Positions 1-8,599 of a stretch of 64,000 nucleotides of DNA are shown piece after piece. Position numbers and translations under genes: made by a program. The stretch lies in the NCBI RefSeq assembly GCF_007743815.1, contig NZ_CP036265.1, positions 1,914,323-1,978,322 on the forward strand, in the 5' to 3' direction. Positions within the stretch are counted from its first letter, which is position 1. Every line of letters begins with the position of its first letter. Below the pieces are notes generated by a model that saw only the letters and a program-made list of their open reading frames with translations, was not told the DNA's origin and did not search any database. Source of the stretch: Alienimonas californiensis. Lineage in GTDB: Bacteria > Planctomycetota > Planctomycetia > Planctomycetales > Planctomycetaceae.

Positions 1-78
1 AGCCGGGCGGGCGGCGGCGAGCCAGAGCAGAGCGAGGGCGAAGACCGCGACCCCGCGGGAGCTGAGCACGAAACGCAT
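1..78 (-). CDS. Secreted protein, N-terminal fragment (runs off window)
   Basis: The reverse strand from 78 down to 1 reads as an ATG followed by 26 codons with no stop. The peptide starts MRFVLSSRG and continues with a run of about 14 hydrophobic residues ending in Leu-Ala-Ala-Ala, which is a typical Sec signal peptide with a possible Ala-X-Ala cleavage site. The rest of the gene lies outside the window, so no function can be given. It is divergent from the DUF1080 gene that starts at 230. Seen: start codon and hydrophobic core. Inferred: export. Confidence 0.55.
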   Translation of the reverse strand, partial: MRFVLSSRGVAVFALALLWLAAARPA

Positions 79-146
79 CGGGGCCTCGGGAGCGAATCGG
101 GGCGAAAAGGGGCGAACGCCCCACCCTGACGAGCTTCCGCGATCGG

Positions 147-152
147 TACAAC
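147..152 (+). promoter_or_regulatory. Putative -10 element (TACAAC)
   Basis: TACAAC sits 83 bases upstream of the DUF1080 start, between two divergent genes. Several other genes here have a TANNNT hexamer at a comparable place. No clear -35 box is seen. Weak evidence. Confidence 0.25.
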
Positions 153-229
153 ATGCCCCGGACTCCCATTAGAGTTTGTCGATCGCCCCGTCGTTCGGGG
201 TTCCCGCCCCCTTTCACCCCGCCTGTTCC

Positions 230-1018
230 ATGCTCGCCCCGACGCTCGCCGCGGCCCTGGTCGCCCCGGCCCTGCTGCTCGCCGCCCCCGATCACCACGA
301 AGAAAAGGCGTCCTCCGGCGCCACGGTCCTGTTCGACGGCTCCTCCACCGACGCCTGGGAGAAGTACACCGGCGGGGAGATCGGCTCCAAGTGGGTCGTC
401 GAAGACGACGCCCTGCACTTCCTCGGCAACGAGGGCCAGGGCAGCGGCGGGGACATCCAGACCAAGCAGACCTTCGGCGACTTCGACCTGCGGTTCGAGT
501 TCAAGGTCGCCGAGGGCGCTAACAGCGGCGTGATCTACGGCGTGGTCCCCAAGAAGGGCGAGCCGGCCTACAAGACCGGCCCCGAGTATCAGATCCTCGA
601 CGACTCCAAGCACGGCGACGGCAAGAACCCCAAGACCAGCGCCGCCGCCCTGTACGCCCTGTACGCGCCGCAGGTGCATAAAACCTGCCCCGCGACCGGC
701 GCCGTCCCCTGCCCGCACACCCCCAAGCCGATGAAGGCCGTTGGCGAGTGGAACAGCGGCCGGATTGTGAAGACCGGCGCCCGCATCCGCCACTACCTCA
801 ACGGCGTGAAGGTGGTCGACGTGCGGCTGGACTCCCCCGAGTTCAAGGAAGCCGTCGCCAACAGCAAGTTCAAGGGGTGGAACGAGTTCGCCCAGCCGCT
901 CGCCAAGAATGAGAAGACCCGCATCGTGCTGCAGGACCACGGCAACTCCGTCTGGTTCCGCAACGTGACCGTGCAGAAGCCGACCCTCACCGAAGACGGC
1001 CCGCTGCTGGAAGGCTGA
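230..1018 (+). CDS. DUF1080 protein (3-keto-disaccharide hydrolase family), exported
   Basis: A 262-residue protein with a signal peptide (MLAPTLAAALVAPALLLAA) followed by one DUF1080 domain (PF06439), a concanavalin-like fold. Family hallmarks are visible: FDGSSTDAW near the start, DFDLRFEFKVAEGANSGV, GPEYQILDD, the HYLNGVKVVDV strand and LQDHGNSVWFRNVTV at the end. Characterised relatives hydrolyse 3-keto-glycosides, and planctomycetes carry many copies for polysaccharide use. The frame stays open upstream to a TTG at 176, but the ATG at 230 puts the signal peptide at the N-terminus and is preferred. A strong hairpin follows at 1109-1140. The sugar substrate cannot be told from sequence. 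Confidence 0.9.
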   Translation: MLAPTLAAALVAPALLLAAPDHHEEKASSGATVLFDGSSTDAWEKYTGGEIGSKWVVEDDALHFLGNEGQGSGGDIQTKQTFGDFDLRFEFKVAEGANSGVIYGVVPKKGEPAYKTGPEYQILDDSKHGDGKNPKTSAAALYALYAPQVHKTCPATGAVPCPHTPKPMKAVGEWNSGRIVKTGARIRHYLNGVKVVDVRLDSPEFKEAVANSKFKGWNEFAQPLAKNEKTRIVLQDHGNSVWFRNVTVQKPTLTEDGPLLEG

Positions 1019-1035
1019 ACGCCGACGGAACTGAA

Positions 1036-1086
1036 CTGAACCGAGCTGAACCGAGCTGAACCGAGCTGAACCGAGCTGAACCGAGC
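1036..1086. repeat. Tandem 10-bp repeat (ccgagctgaa), about 5 copies
   Basis: Four exact copies of ccgagctgaa fill 1041-1080, with partial units on both sides. The array lies in the gap just after the DUF1080 stop and before its terminator hairpin. It encodes nothing obvious. The period of 10 bp is close to one helical turn. Confidence 0.9.
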
Positions 1087-1108
1087 GGTTCGGCGAAACG
1101 TTCGCACC

Positions 1109-1140
1109 GCGGCCGGGGTTCCTTCGGGAGCCCCGGCCGC
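1109..1140 (+). terminator. Terminator hairpin after DUF1080 gene
   Basis: A perfect 10-bp G+C stem (gcggccgggg with ccccggccgc) encloses a 12-base loop containing CTTCGG. It is followed by TTT. It lies 90 bases after the DUF1080 stop and just before the next gene, so it probably ends that transcript. Confidence 0.7.
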
Positions 1141-1192
1141 TTTGCGTAAGATGGCCGCCGACGGCCCCTTCCCTCTTCGCACCGGACGCTGC

Positions 1193-2965
1193 ATGTTCGT
1201 CGCCCCGCTCCTGTTCGCCGCCCTCGCCGCGGGCGACGTCGCCCTGACGCCCGTCCCCTTCCCCGCGGACGCCGAACTGCGGGACGTGCACGGGGCCCGC
1301 ACCACGCTGGGCGCGGCGCTCGCCGACGAGAGCGGCGAACCGGCCCGGGCCGCGGTGATCGTGTTCGTGGGAACCGAGTGCCCGCTGGTGCAGATCACGG
1401 CCCCCCGGCTGCGGGCCGTCGCGGAGGAGGGTCGGAAGGACGGCGTGCGGCTCGTGCTGGTCGACGCCAACCGGCAGGACTCGCTGAGCGACCTCGCCGA
1501 GTTTCGCACCCGGCACGAGTTCGACAAAGCCGGCGTGCCGGTCCTCAAAGACCCCGGTAACACGCTGGCCGACGCGCTGAAGGCCGAACGCACGCCGGAG
1601 GTGCTGATCTTCGGTCCGTCGGGGAAAGACGGCCGCACGCTGCGGTATCGCGGGCGGATCGACGATCAGTACGGCGTGGGCACCGCGAAGGCGTCCGCGT
1701 CGCGGGATGATTTCGGCCTCGCATTGGCCAGCGTGCTGAAGGGCGAACCGGTCGCGGAGCCGGCGACGGAGGTCGTCGGCTGCAAGATCGGCCGCGCCCG
1801 CGAGGTCGATCCGAACGCCGCCGTCACCTGGGCGAGCGGTCCGGACGGGGCTCCCGGCGCCGCGGCGGTGATCTTCGACAAGTGCGCCCCCTGCCACCGC
1901 CCCGGCGAGGCGGCGCCCTTCGCCCTGCTGGACTACGAGGAAGCCGCCGGCTGGGGGCCGATGCTGGCCGAGGTCGTCAAAGAGGACCGCATGCCGCCCT
2001 GGCCCGCCGACCCGGCCCACGGGGAGTTCAGCAACGACGCCCGCCTCTCCGCCGCGGAGAAGGAAACGCTGCTGACCTGGGTGAAGGCCGGCTGCCCCGA
2101 GGGCGACGCCGACGCCGCCCCGGCCCCGCCGACGTTCGCCGAGGGTTGGCGGATCGGCGAGCCCGACGCCGTCTTCGCCATGGCCGACGAGCCCGCCCAG
2201 GTGCCGGCCGAGGGGGTGATCGATTACCGCTACCTCCGCGTCGACCCGGGCTTCACCGAAGACAAATACGTCGTCGCCGCGGAGCCCCGGCCGGGCAACC
2301 CGGCGGTGGTGCATCACATCATCGTGCGGGTGATCCCGCCGGACGCCAACAAGAAGATCAACGCCGGCGACGCCCTGATCGGCTACGCCCCCGGCCTGCC
2401 GCCGATGCAGCTCAAGCCCGGTCAGGCGTTCAAGATCAAAGCCGGTTCGCAGTTCCTGTTCGAAATGCACTACACCGCCAACGGCCGGCCGGCGACGGAC
2501 CTGTCGCACGTCGGGTTAAAGTTCCTCGACCCCGCGGAGTTCGGCGGGGAGGAGAGCCTCACGCTGGTCCGCAGCGAGGCCGTGATGACCCACCGCTTCG
2601 AGATCCCTCCCGGGGCGAAGTCCCACGAAGTGACGGCCTCCCGCAAGGCCCCCGGCGACTTCACCCTGCTGGCCCTCACCCCGCACATGCACTTCCGCGG
2701 CGCCAGTTTTCGCTACGACCTGACGACGCCCGACGGCGAGACGAAGACCCTACTGAACGTGCCGGAGTACGACTTCAACTGGCAGCTCCGCTACGACCTC
2801 GCCGAGCCGCTGCGGGTGAAGAAGGGCTCCACGATCACCTGCACGGCGACCTTCGACAACAGCGCCGGCAACCCCCGCAACCCGGACCCGACCGTCGCCG
2901 TCCGCTGGGGCGAGCAAAGCTGGGAAGAGATGATGATCGGCTTCCTGCTGATCGCCTCGGAGTGA
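1193..2965 (+). CDS. Redoxin / cytochrome c / copper monooxygenase-like fusion protein
   Basis: A 590-residue exported protein with three parts. After a signal peptide (MFVAPLLFAALAAG) comes a thioredoxin-like AhpC/TSA domain (about 20-200) with a single-Cys GTECPLV motif. A c-type haem site, CAPCH at residues 231-235, follows with a distal Met in the RMPPWP segment. The C-terminal half (about 340-585) resembles the copper type II monooxygenase C-terminal fold, with His clusters VVHHIIV, FEMHYT and LTPHMHFRG as likely copper ligands. Such fusions are common in planctomycetes and called redoxin-domain proteins; the substrate is unknown. The ATG at 1193 is preferred over one at 1151 because it starts the signal peptide. 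Electron transfer between the domains is inference. Confidence 0.88.
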   Translation: MFVAPLLFAALAAGDVALTPVPFPADAELRDVHGARTTLGAALADESGEPARAAVIVFVGTECPLVQITAPRLRAVAEEGRKDGVRLVLVDANRQDSLSDLAEFRTRHEFDKAGVPVLKDPGNTLADALKAERTPEVLIFGPSGKDGRTLRYRGRIDDQYGVGTAKASASRDDFGLALASVLKGEPVAEPATEVVGCKIGRAREVDPNAAVTWASGPDGAPGAAAVIFDKCAPCHRPGEAAPFALLDYEEAAGWGPMLAEVVKEDRMPPWPADPAHGEFSNDARLSAAEKETLLTWVKAGCPEGDADAAPAPPTFAEGWRIGEPDAVFAMADEPAQVPAEGVIDYRYLRVDPGFTEDKYVVAAEPRPGNPAVVHHIIVRVIPPDANKKINAGDALIGYAPGLPPMQLKPGQAFKIKAGSQFLFEMHYTANGRPATDLSHVGLKFLDPAEFGGEESLTLVRSEAVMTHRFEIPPGAKSHEVTASRKAPGDFTLLALTPHMHFRGASFRYDLTTPDGETKTLLNVPEYDFNWQLRYDLAEPLRVKKGSTITCTATFDNSAGNPRNPDPTVAVRWGEQSWEEMMIGFLLIASE

Positions 2966-3071
2966 GGCGGCCCGGGGGTCGTAGGGCGAGGGACGGAGGG
3001 CGAGGGGCGTCGGCCTGACGGCGTGCGGGGGGTTCCGGCGGTCCCCCACGCGTCGGCGCTGGCCGATCCGC

Positions 3072-3077
3072 TACAAT
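3072..3077 (+). promoter_or_regulatory. Putative -10 element (TACAAT)
   Basis: TACAAT, one base off TATAAT, lies 35 bases upstream of the radical SAM start at 3107. No convincing -35 box is visible in this GC-rich stretch. Confidence 0.4.
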
Positions 3078-3106
3078 GGAGAACCGACCTCCCCACGCTG
3101 ATTGTC

Positions 3107-4558
3107 ATGCCCGATCTCGCCCCCGCCGACGCTGACGCCGCCGACCAGGCGCTGCCGAACCGCCTGCCCGTCGTCGACTCCGCCGCAGAGGCGAAGTCGA
3201 CCGGCGACGGCTGCGACTCGAACGGTTCGACGACCACCACCCAGGCCAAGGGCTCCACGGAGGTCGGCAGCTACTTCGTCTCGAACTACCCGCCGTTTTC
3301 CCAGTGGACGAAGGAGGCCGTGCCCGCGGCGCTGGACGCCCTGAACGGCAAGCCCCCGAGCGGGGCGATCGACCCGTCGATCCCGCTGGGGTTGTATATC
3401 CACATCCCCTTCTGCCGGAAGCGCTGTAAGTTCTGCTATTTCCGCGTCTATACGCAACAGAACGCCAAAACCGTGCGGGGCTACGTGGACAGCCTCGAAG
3501 CGGAGTTCGCCAAGCTAGAAAACACGCCCGGCGTGCAGGGCCGGGAGCTGGAGTTCGCCTACTTCGGCGGCGGGACGCCCAGCTATTTGAGCAGCAAACA
3601 GCTCCGCAGCATGCGGGACAAGCTGCAAACGCACCTGAACTGGGAGACCGCCCGCGAGGTCACCTTCGAGTGCGAACCCGGCACGCTCAACGAGGAAAAA
3701 GTCCAGACCCTCAAGGAGATCGGCGTCACCCGCCTGTCGCTGGGGATCGAAAACTTCGACGACACAATCCTGGAGGTCAACGGCCGGGCCCACCTTACGC
3801 CGGAGGTTTATCAGGCGTGGGAGTGGATCAAAGCGGCCGACTTCCCGCAGGTGAATATCGACTTGATCGCCGGGATGATCGGGGAAACGGACGAGAACTG
3901 GCAGCGGAACTTGGAGGAGGCCGCCAAGCTCGAGCCGGACAACGTGACCGTCTATCAGATGGAGTTGCCGCACAACACGATTATCTCCAAGGAGATTAAA
4001 GAGCTGGGCGTCGACAGCCCCATCGCGGACTGGGACACCAAGCGCCGCTGGATGGACGAAACGATCGATTTCCTCGCCGGCTACGGCTACGTGCCGTCCT
4101 CCGGCAACGAGTTCGTCAAGAGCCGAGAAAACGATCGTTTCGTCTACCGGGACAGTCTGTGGCGCGGCGCCGACCTGCTGGCGACCGGCGTGAGCAGCTT
4201 CGGGCACTTCCAGGGGGTGCATTATCAGAACCTGGATAAGATCGACGATTATCAGGCCGCCGTCGCCGCCGGCGACTGGCCGATCAACCGGGCGCTGGTG
4301 CCGTCCAAGCATCAGCAGCTCATCCGCGAGTTCGTGCTGCAATTGAAGGAGGGCCGCGTCCACGTCCGGCCGTTCCGCGAAAAATTCGGCGTGGACCTGC
4401 GAGAAGAGTTCGCCGAACCCCTGAAGAATCAAACCGCCGCGGGCTATCTGAACGTCGAGGGCGACGAGATCGTCCTGACCCGCAAGGGCCTGCTGCAAAC
4501 CGACAGCCTGCTGCCCGAGTATTTCGAGGAGCAGTTTAAGCGGGTGCGTTACACGTGA
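3107..4558 (+). CDS. HemN/HemW-like radical SAM protein
   Basis: A 483-residue radical SAM enzyme of the coproporphyrinogen III oxidase-like family. The 4Fe-4S motif is CRKRCKFC (Cys103, Cys107, Cys110), preceded by the HemN/HemW signature LYIHIPFC and followed by [11 protein letters not shown], the SAM-binding glycine motif. The remainder follows HemW/HemN layout, including the [10 protein letters not shown] and GVSSFGHF segments and a C-terminal HemN-like domain. True HemN oxidises coproporphyrinogen, HemW is a haem chaperone, and class C radical SAM methylases share the same fold, so the reaction is not fixed. The first 90 residues are polar and unlike the family. The ATG at 3107 follows a TACAAT hexamer; the frame is open further upstream. 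The next gene starts 4 bases after the stop. Confidence 0.85.
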   Translation: MPDLAPADADAADQALPNRLPVVDSAAEAKSTGDGCDSNGSTTTTQAKGSTEVGSYFVSNYPPFSQWTKEAVPAALDALNGKPPSGAIDPSIPLGLYIHIPFCRKRCKFCYFRVYTQQNAKTVRGYVDSLEAEFAKLENTPGVQGRELEFAYFGGGTPSYLSSKQLRSMRDKLQTHLNWETAREVTFECEPGTLNEEKVQTLKEIGVTRLSLGIENFDDTILEVNGRAHLTPEVYQAWEWIKAADFPQVNIDLIAGMIGETDENWQRNLEEAAKLEPDNVTVYQMELPHNTIISKEIKELGVDSPIADWDTKRRWMDETIDFLAGYGYVPSSGNEFVKSRENDRFVYRDSLWRGADLLATGVSSFGHFQGVHYQNLDKIDDYQAAVAAGDWPINRALVPSKHQQLIREFVLQLKEGRVHVRPFREKFGVDLREEFAEPLKNQTAAGYLNVEGDEIVLTRKGLLQTDSLLPEYFEEQFKRVRYT

Positions 4559-4562
4559 GCCG

Positions 4563-5318
4563 ATGAGCGCACCGTCCGCCGACCCGCCGCAGAAGCCGTC
4601 GTGGACGGTCTCTCAGGAACTCGCCTGGGTCTTCGCGGCAGGTTTGGCCGGGGCGATCGGGGCGTGGGCGTTGGTGGCGGAGAACAGCCGAAGGCCGCAC
4701 CGGACGATCGACTCGCAAAACGATGCCAAGCACCAAGCCTTGGCGGTGACGAACTATCACATGGGGCACGACGCCTTCCCCCCGTACGGAGGGGACGCGG
4801 CACTGGATGCCCCGCCGGTCGCCTGGATGACGGCGATCCTGCCGCAGATGGACGAGCGGGCCCTGCACAGCCGCATCGACTTTCAAAAACCGTTCGACGC
4901 CCCGGCGAACGCGGCGGTGTTCTCGAAGGTCGTGCGCTCCTATACCTCGCCGTTCGTCGGGGACGCCCCGCTGCCCAGCGGCCTCGCCCCGGCCCACTAT
5001 GCGGGGAACGAACTGGTGTTCGTGCCGGGTCTGACGCTCGACGCCATCGGGCAGGCGGACGGCCTCACGCAGACGATCATGCTCGCCGAGGTAAACGCCG
5101 CCACCGGTGCCCCGACCGCCTGGGGCGACCCGGACAATTTGCGGTCCGCCGCGGCCCCGACGAACGGCCCGACCGGCTTCGGGGCGAACGGCCCCGGGGG
5201 GGGCGTGGTCGGTTTCTGCGACGGTCGGGTGACGAACTTCAACCCGGACATGGACCCCGCCGTCCTCGCCGCCCTCGGCACGCCGGACGGGGGGGAGGCG
5301 ATCGATGCCGAGTTTTGA
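4563..5318 (+). CDS. DUF1559 (H-X9-DG) protein, variant N-terminus
   Basis: A 251-residue DUF1559 protein, the planctomycete pilin-like family. One membrane helix (about residues 20-40) anchors the N-terminus but lacks the usual prepilin cleavage motif. The family core is clear: [41 protein letters not shown], and the terminal tag FCDGRVTNFNPDMDP followed by [14 protein letters not shown]. It begins 4 bases after the radical SAM stop and its last 14 bases overlap the next DUF1559 gene, so the set is probably cotranscribed. The function is unknown; the fold suggests a surface or pseudopilus-like structure. Confidence 0.85.
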   Translation: MSAPSADPPQKPSWTVSQELAWVFAAGLAGAIGAWALVAENSRRPHRTIDSQNDAKHQALAVTNYHMGHDAFPPYGGDAALDAPPVAWMTAILPQMDERALHSRIDFQKPFDAPANAAVFSKVVRSYTSPFVGDAPLPSGLAPAHYAGNELVFVPGLTLDAIGQADGLTQTIMLAEVNAATGAPTAWGDPDNLRSAAAPTNGPTGFGANGPGGGVVGFCDGRVTNFNPDMDPAVLAALGTPDGGEAIDAEF

Positions 5319-6183
5319 GACCACGCCGGAAGAACTCGCCGCCGCTCCGCGGTGGGGGCGCTGGCTCCTCGCGGCGGCGGCGTTGGGGCTGTCGATCTCG
5401 CTGATTCTGCCCTCGCTTGAGCAAGATCGCGGCGGCCACTACAGCGTGGTTCAAAACCGTTACAAACAAACCGGCCTGGCGCTGATTAACTTTCATACGG
5501 CCCACGATCGTGCGTTTCCCACCCCCGCGTTGGCGGCGGAGGTCGCCGGGGCCGGGAACCCCGTGCCGTCGTGGCAAACCGTGTTGCTGCCGTACGTCGA
5601 TCGGCGGGAGGAATGGCGGGCCTACGACCTCACGCAGCCCTACGATCACCCGGCGAACGCCGCGGTCGTGGGGACGGAGGTCAATGAATTCCTCAACCCG
5701 CACGAGCATTACGAGAGCCACGCCGCGGCGGGCGGGTTCGGGCTGAGCCACCTCGCCGGCAACGTGCACGTGCTGGGCGAGGGCGGAGCGGGAGAACTGC
5801 GGCAGTTCCGGGACGGCACGACGCAGACGCTGCTCGTCGGGCAGGTCGCGGGGTTCTATCATCCTTGGGCGGACCCGACGAACCTGCGGGATTCGGCCGC
5901 CGGGTTCGGGTTCGGTCCGCGGCAGTTCGGGGGGCCGCAGTACTCCACGGACGAGGGCGCCGCAGCGATGGGGGGGGCGTTGGTCGTGCTCGGGGATGGT
6001 TCAGTGAACTACCTCTCCGCGGAGATGGACCCGGCGGCGTTCGCGGCCCTGGGCACGCCGGACGGCGGGGAGCGGTTGGAGGAATGGGATCTGATGGGCC
6101 TCAGCCGGGTCGAGTGGGAGCGGCAGCAGGAACGGCAGCGCCGCTGGGCCGAGGCGGGTTCGGAACTGCGGTCGTCGCCCTGA
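5305..6183 (+). CDS. DUF1559 (H-X9-DG) protein, second in array
   Basis: A 292-residue DUF1559 member. A membrane helix ([17 protein letters not shown]) is near the N-terminus, followed by the long helix typical of the family ([21 protein letters not shown]). Later come [28 protein letters not shown] and the closing block [15 protein letters not shown] plus LGTPDGGE. A charged tail of about 35 residues extends past the usual end. The start codon lies inside the previous gene (14-base overlap), suggesting translational coupling. As in its neighbour, the standard prepilin peptidase site is missing. Role unknown. Confidence 0.85.
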   Translation: MPSFETTPEELAAAPRWGRWLLAAAALGLSISLILPSLEQDRGGHYSVVQNRYKQTGLALINFHTAHDRAFPTPALAAEVAGAGNPVPSWQTVLLPYVDRREEWRAYDLTQPYDHPANAAVVGTEVNEFLNPHEHYESHAAAGGFGLSHLAGNVHVLGEGGAGELRQFRDGTTQTLLVGQVAGFYHPWADPTNLRDSAAGFGFGPRQFGGPQYSTDEGAAAMGGALVVLGDGSVNYLSAEMDPAAFAALGTPDGGERLEEWDLMGLSRVEWERQQERQRRWAEAGSELRSSP

Positions 6184-6308
6184 CGGCTTCGGCGGTCCTG
6201 GCGGGGCTCCGATCGGCGGCGCCGGATCGGTTTGCGGCGGCGGCGGCGTCCGGGCGAGAATCGTCCGTTGAATTGTTCGTCCCCGCGTCCCCGGATTGCT
6301 TCCCCCCC

Positions 6309-7199
6309 ATGGCCGACCGCTTCGACGACGACTTGAACGGCGGCCTCCCGCCCCGGCGGCCCCGCTCCGACCAAGACCGCCCGCAGGCCGTGCGGCCGGC
6401 GGGGACGCGACGGCCGTCGGGCCAAAAGCAGGGGATGAGCGGCTGGATGATCGCCGGCATCGTCGCCCTGTGCACCGTGCCGGTGCTGTGCTGCGTGATC
6501 GGGATCTTGGGTTCCCTGCTCCTGCCCGCGGTGCAGCAGGCCCGGGAGGCGGCCCGGCGAAGCCAGGATCAGAACAATCTCAAGCAGATCGGATTGGCGG
6601 GGCACAACTTCCACTCGACCCACGGCGCTTTTCCCCCGCACACGCGGCCCGACGGCGTGAACCTCGCTCGCGTCCCCGGATCGGGAAGCCCCGACAATCC
6701 CCGTATGGCTTGGATGACCGCCATGCTGCCGTACATCGATCGCGGCGACGTGTGGAGCCGGGTGGACCCGTCGGTTCCGTTCGACGATCCCGCCGCCGCG
6801 CCGGTGTACGAAACGCAGATTCCGGTTTACCTCTCCCCGGCGGCGGCGCCGCCGGAGGGCGGGCTGGCCCCGGCCCACTACGCCGGCAATGTGCAGGTCT
6901 TGGCCGAGGACCATAGCGGCATGATACGGGACATCACCGACGGCATCTCCACCACGATTTACGCCGGCGACGTGGACCCGCTCAACGGGAACCCCGCCGC
7001 GTGGGGCGATCCCGACAACCTCCGCGATCCCGCCGACGGGCTGAACGTCCCCGGCGGATTCGGGGCGACCTGGCCCGGCGGGGTGCAGTTCGTCATGGGG
7101 GACGGCTCGGTGCAGTTCATTTCCGAATCGATCGACCCGGCCGTACTGGAGGCCCTCGCCACCCCCGACGGCGGGGAATCGGTCACCGGCGGGTTCTGA
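6309..7199 (+). CDS. DUF1559 (H-X9-DG) protein, canonical form
   Basis: A 296-residue protein that is the most canonical DUF1559 member here. A charged 38-residue head precedes a membrane helix (about 43-65), then the family signature [16 protein letters not shown] and [20 protein letters not shown]. The globular part has [42 protein letters not shown] and the H-X9-DG-like end [16 protein letters not shown] with LATPDGGES. The ATG at 6309 is used because the upstream reading overlaps the previous gene out of frame with no support. It is the third tandem copy. Assembly into pili or pseudopili is inferred from homology to GspG. Confidence 0.9.
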   Translation: MADRFDDDLNGGLPPRRPRSDQDRPQAVRPAGTRRPSGQKQGMSGWMIAGIVALCTVPVLCCVIGILGSLLLPAVQQAREAARRSQDQNNLKQIGLAGHNFHSTHGAFPPHTRPDGVNLARVPGSGSPDNPRMAWMTAMLPYIDRGDVWSRVDPSVPFDDPAAAPVYETQIPVYLSPAAAPPEGGLAPAHYAGNVQVLAEDHSGMIRDITDGISTTIYAGDVDPLNGNPAAWGDPDNLRDPADGLNVPGGFGATWPGGVQFVMGDGSVQFISESIDPAVLEALATPDGGESVTGGF

Positions 7200-7267
7200 C
7201 AATTTTCGACCGTCCCGCCGGACGCCTCTCGAACGTTGTCGGGGCCGTCCGGAGGAATCGTTCACGA

Positions 7268-7534
7268 ATGGCAGGAATGACTTCGGACCCAAAGACGCCG
7301 CCGGCGCCGCGTCGCCGGCGGTCGTGGACGCTGATCGGGCTGCTGATCGCGGCGGCGCTAGCGTTGCTCGTCGGGGCGGCGGTGGCCGTCGCGCTCGTGC
7401 CGCCCCTACTCCAGCAGCAGCGGGAGGCCGCCCGCCGGACGCAGGTTCAGGAGAACCTACGGCGACTCGGGGAAGCAATTCAGGCCTATCATCAAACCCA
7501 TCCGGGGCTCCCGGCGCCGGCCGAGCCGGAGTGA
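7268..7534 (+). CDS. Mini DUF1559-like membrane protein (N-terminal helix only)
   Basis: An 88-residue protein that looks like only the first quarter of a DUF1559 protein. A basic head (PRRRRS) leads to a membrane helix (about 21-46), then VPPLLQQQREAARRTQ and an amphipathic helix ending in IQAYHQTHPG, matching the family's [14 protein letters not shown]...NYHxTHG segment. It stops where the globular domain should begin, at PAPAEPE. The 96 bases before the next gene do not restore the missing domain in any frame I could read. It may be a truncated relic or a minor subunit. It is the fourth member of the array. Confidence 0.7.
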   Translation: MAGMTSDPKTPPAPRRRRSWTLIGLLIAAALALLVGAAVAVALVPPLLQQQREAARRTQVQENLRRLGEAIQAYHQTHPGLPAPAEPE

Positions 7535-7630
7535 ATCGGCGCCGCCGACTGGCACCCGGGGCGGTCGGGCGGCAAGAATCCCCCCCGCGCCCCCGGTCAG
7601 TTCGTCCCCGGTTTCCGCCCGCCGTCGCTT

Positions 7631-8206
7631 GTGAACGCCCTCGCCGAACTCGACTCGCTGACGGCGCTGTTCCCCGAGCCGCCCGCGGCCCCGGGCGGGA
7701 CACCCCTCGGTCCCCTATTGGCCGCCGCGGAGCACGTCCCCCGCAGCGCCGTGCCGGAGCCCTACCGCACGCTGCTGGACCACCACACCCACATGACCGT
7801 CACCATGGAGCGGTTCCACGGCGGGCCGGTCGCGGTGCGGGTGCTGGACGAGAAGTGGGACGCCGGCAAGTACTGCCGCAAGATCACCCTCGTCCGGGAG
7901 CCCGAACGCCCCGGCGAGCAGGAACGCGTCGTGCAGTTCGGCTTCGTGCGGTTCGATCTGTCGTACCTCGACCCGGAGCCGCGCGAGGAGATCCTCGGCG
8001 GCGAGATCCCGCTGGGTCGGGTGCTGATCGAGCACGACGTGCTCCGCGAAGTGGACCTCGGGGCGCTGCTGAAGCTCACCGCCGGCCCCGGCCTCGCCCG
8101 GCACCTGGGGATCAACGAGGGCGACACGGCCTGGGGCCGGCTGGCGACGATCTTCACCAACGGCAAACCGGCGCTGGACCTGTTGGAAGTCGCCGCCCCC
8201 GTGTGA
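7631..8206 (+). CDS. Chorismate lyase-like (UbiC/DUF98 superfamily) protein
   Basis: A 191-residue soluble protein resembling the chorismate-pyruvate lyase / DUF98 group, which makes 4-hydroxybenzoate from chorismate. Supporting segments are LDHHTHMTVTMERF, the strand YCRKITLVRE, VVQFGFVRFDLSYL, and IPLGRVLIEHD, which matches the family's PLG-x-hL motif. Sequence drift is large, so the assignment is by pattern, not identity. The start is GTG at 7631. The next gene on the same strand, 394 bases on, encodes a flavin halogenase-like enzyme; in some planctomycetes a chorismate lyase and a flavin halogenase are known to cooperate in brominated anisic acid synthesis. That parallel is inference. Confidence 0.55.
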   Translation: MNALAELDSLTALFPEPPAAPGGTPLGPLLAAAEHVPRSAVPEPYRTLLDHHTHMTVTMERFHGGPVAVRVLDEKWDAGKYCRKITLVREPERPGEQERVVQFGFVRFDLSYLDPEPREEILGGEIPLGRVLIEHDVLREVDLGALLKLTAGPGLARHLGINEGDTAWGRLATIFTNGKPALDLLEVAAPV

Positions 8207-8599
8207 GGCGGCGGGACGGCCTCGCGGCCGCTTCCTCATTCTCCCGTCTCCCTTGAGGGAGAGGGGCCGGGGGTGAGGGTGACGCACGGTTCGCACGCCT
8301 CCGCTCTCTGCGGTGAGGCGGCGGTCGAACGGAGTGCAAACGGACGGTGAACAGGGTTCGTGAGTCGCTGCCCCCTCACCCCCGACCCCTCTCCCCTAAA
8401 AGAGGGGCGAGGGGGGACGGATCAGCCAAGCCTGAGAGCGGTTCGCCCTGCTCTTCTCCCCTCTCCCTCCGGGCGAGGGGAGATTGCGTCGACGAACCGG
8501 CCTGTTGGGCCCCTGCCACGGCCCGGTAGAATGCGGCGTCGGGATCGGCCCCAGTCGATCCGTTACCGTTCGCCCCGCTTCGCGGTTGCGCTCCCTGCC
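8207..8599. other. Intergenic region full of palindromic repeats
   Basis: This 393-base gap carries no convincing gene. It holds three copies of the dispersed G/C-skewed family cctcacccccggcccctctc: one near 8234-8282, one near 8371-8420 and one near 8450-8492, in alternating orientation. Each can fold on its own. A putative -10 hexamer for the next gene is at 8527-8532. Confidence 0.8.
8527..8532 (+). promoter_or_regulatory. Putative -10 element (TAGAAT)
   Basis: TAGAAT followed by GCGG lies 73 bases before the start of the halogenase-like gene and just after the repeat cluster. It resembles hexamers before other genes in this window. No -35 box is evident. Confidence 0.35.

Noticed and set aside
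1036-1086. Possible CRISPR array from regularly spaced repeats
   Set aside because: Units are 10 bp with no spacers, and no cas gene is nearby. No CRISPR was seen anywhere in the window.
8360-8599. N-terminal extension of the halogenase-like protein
   Set aside because: It reads through dispersed repeat DNA, and the FAD motif sits at the normal distance from the ATG at 8600.
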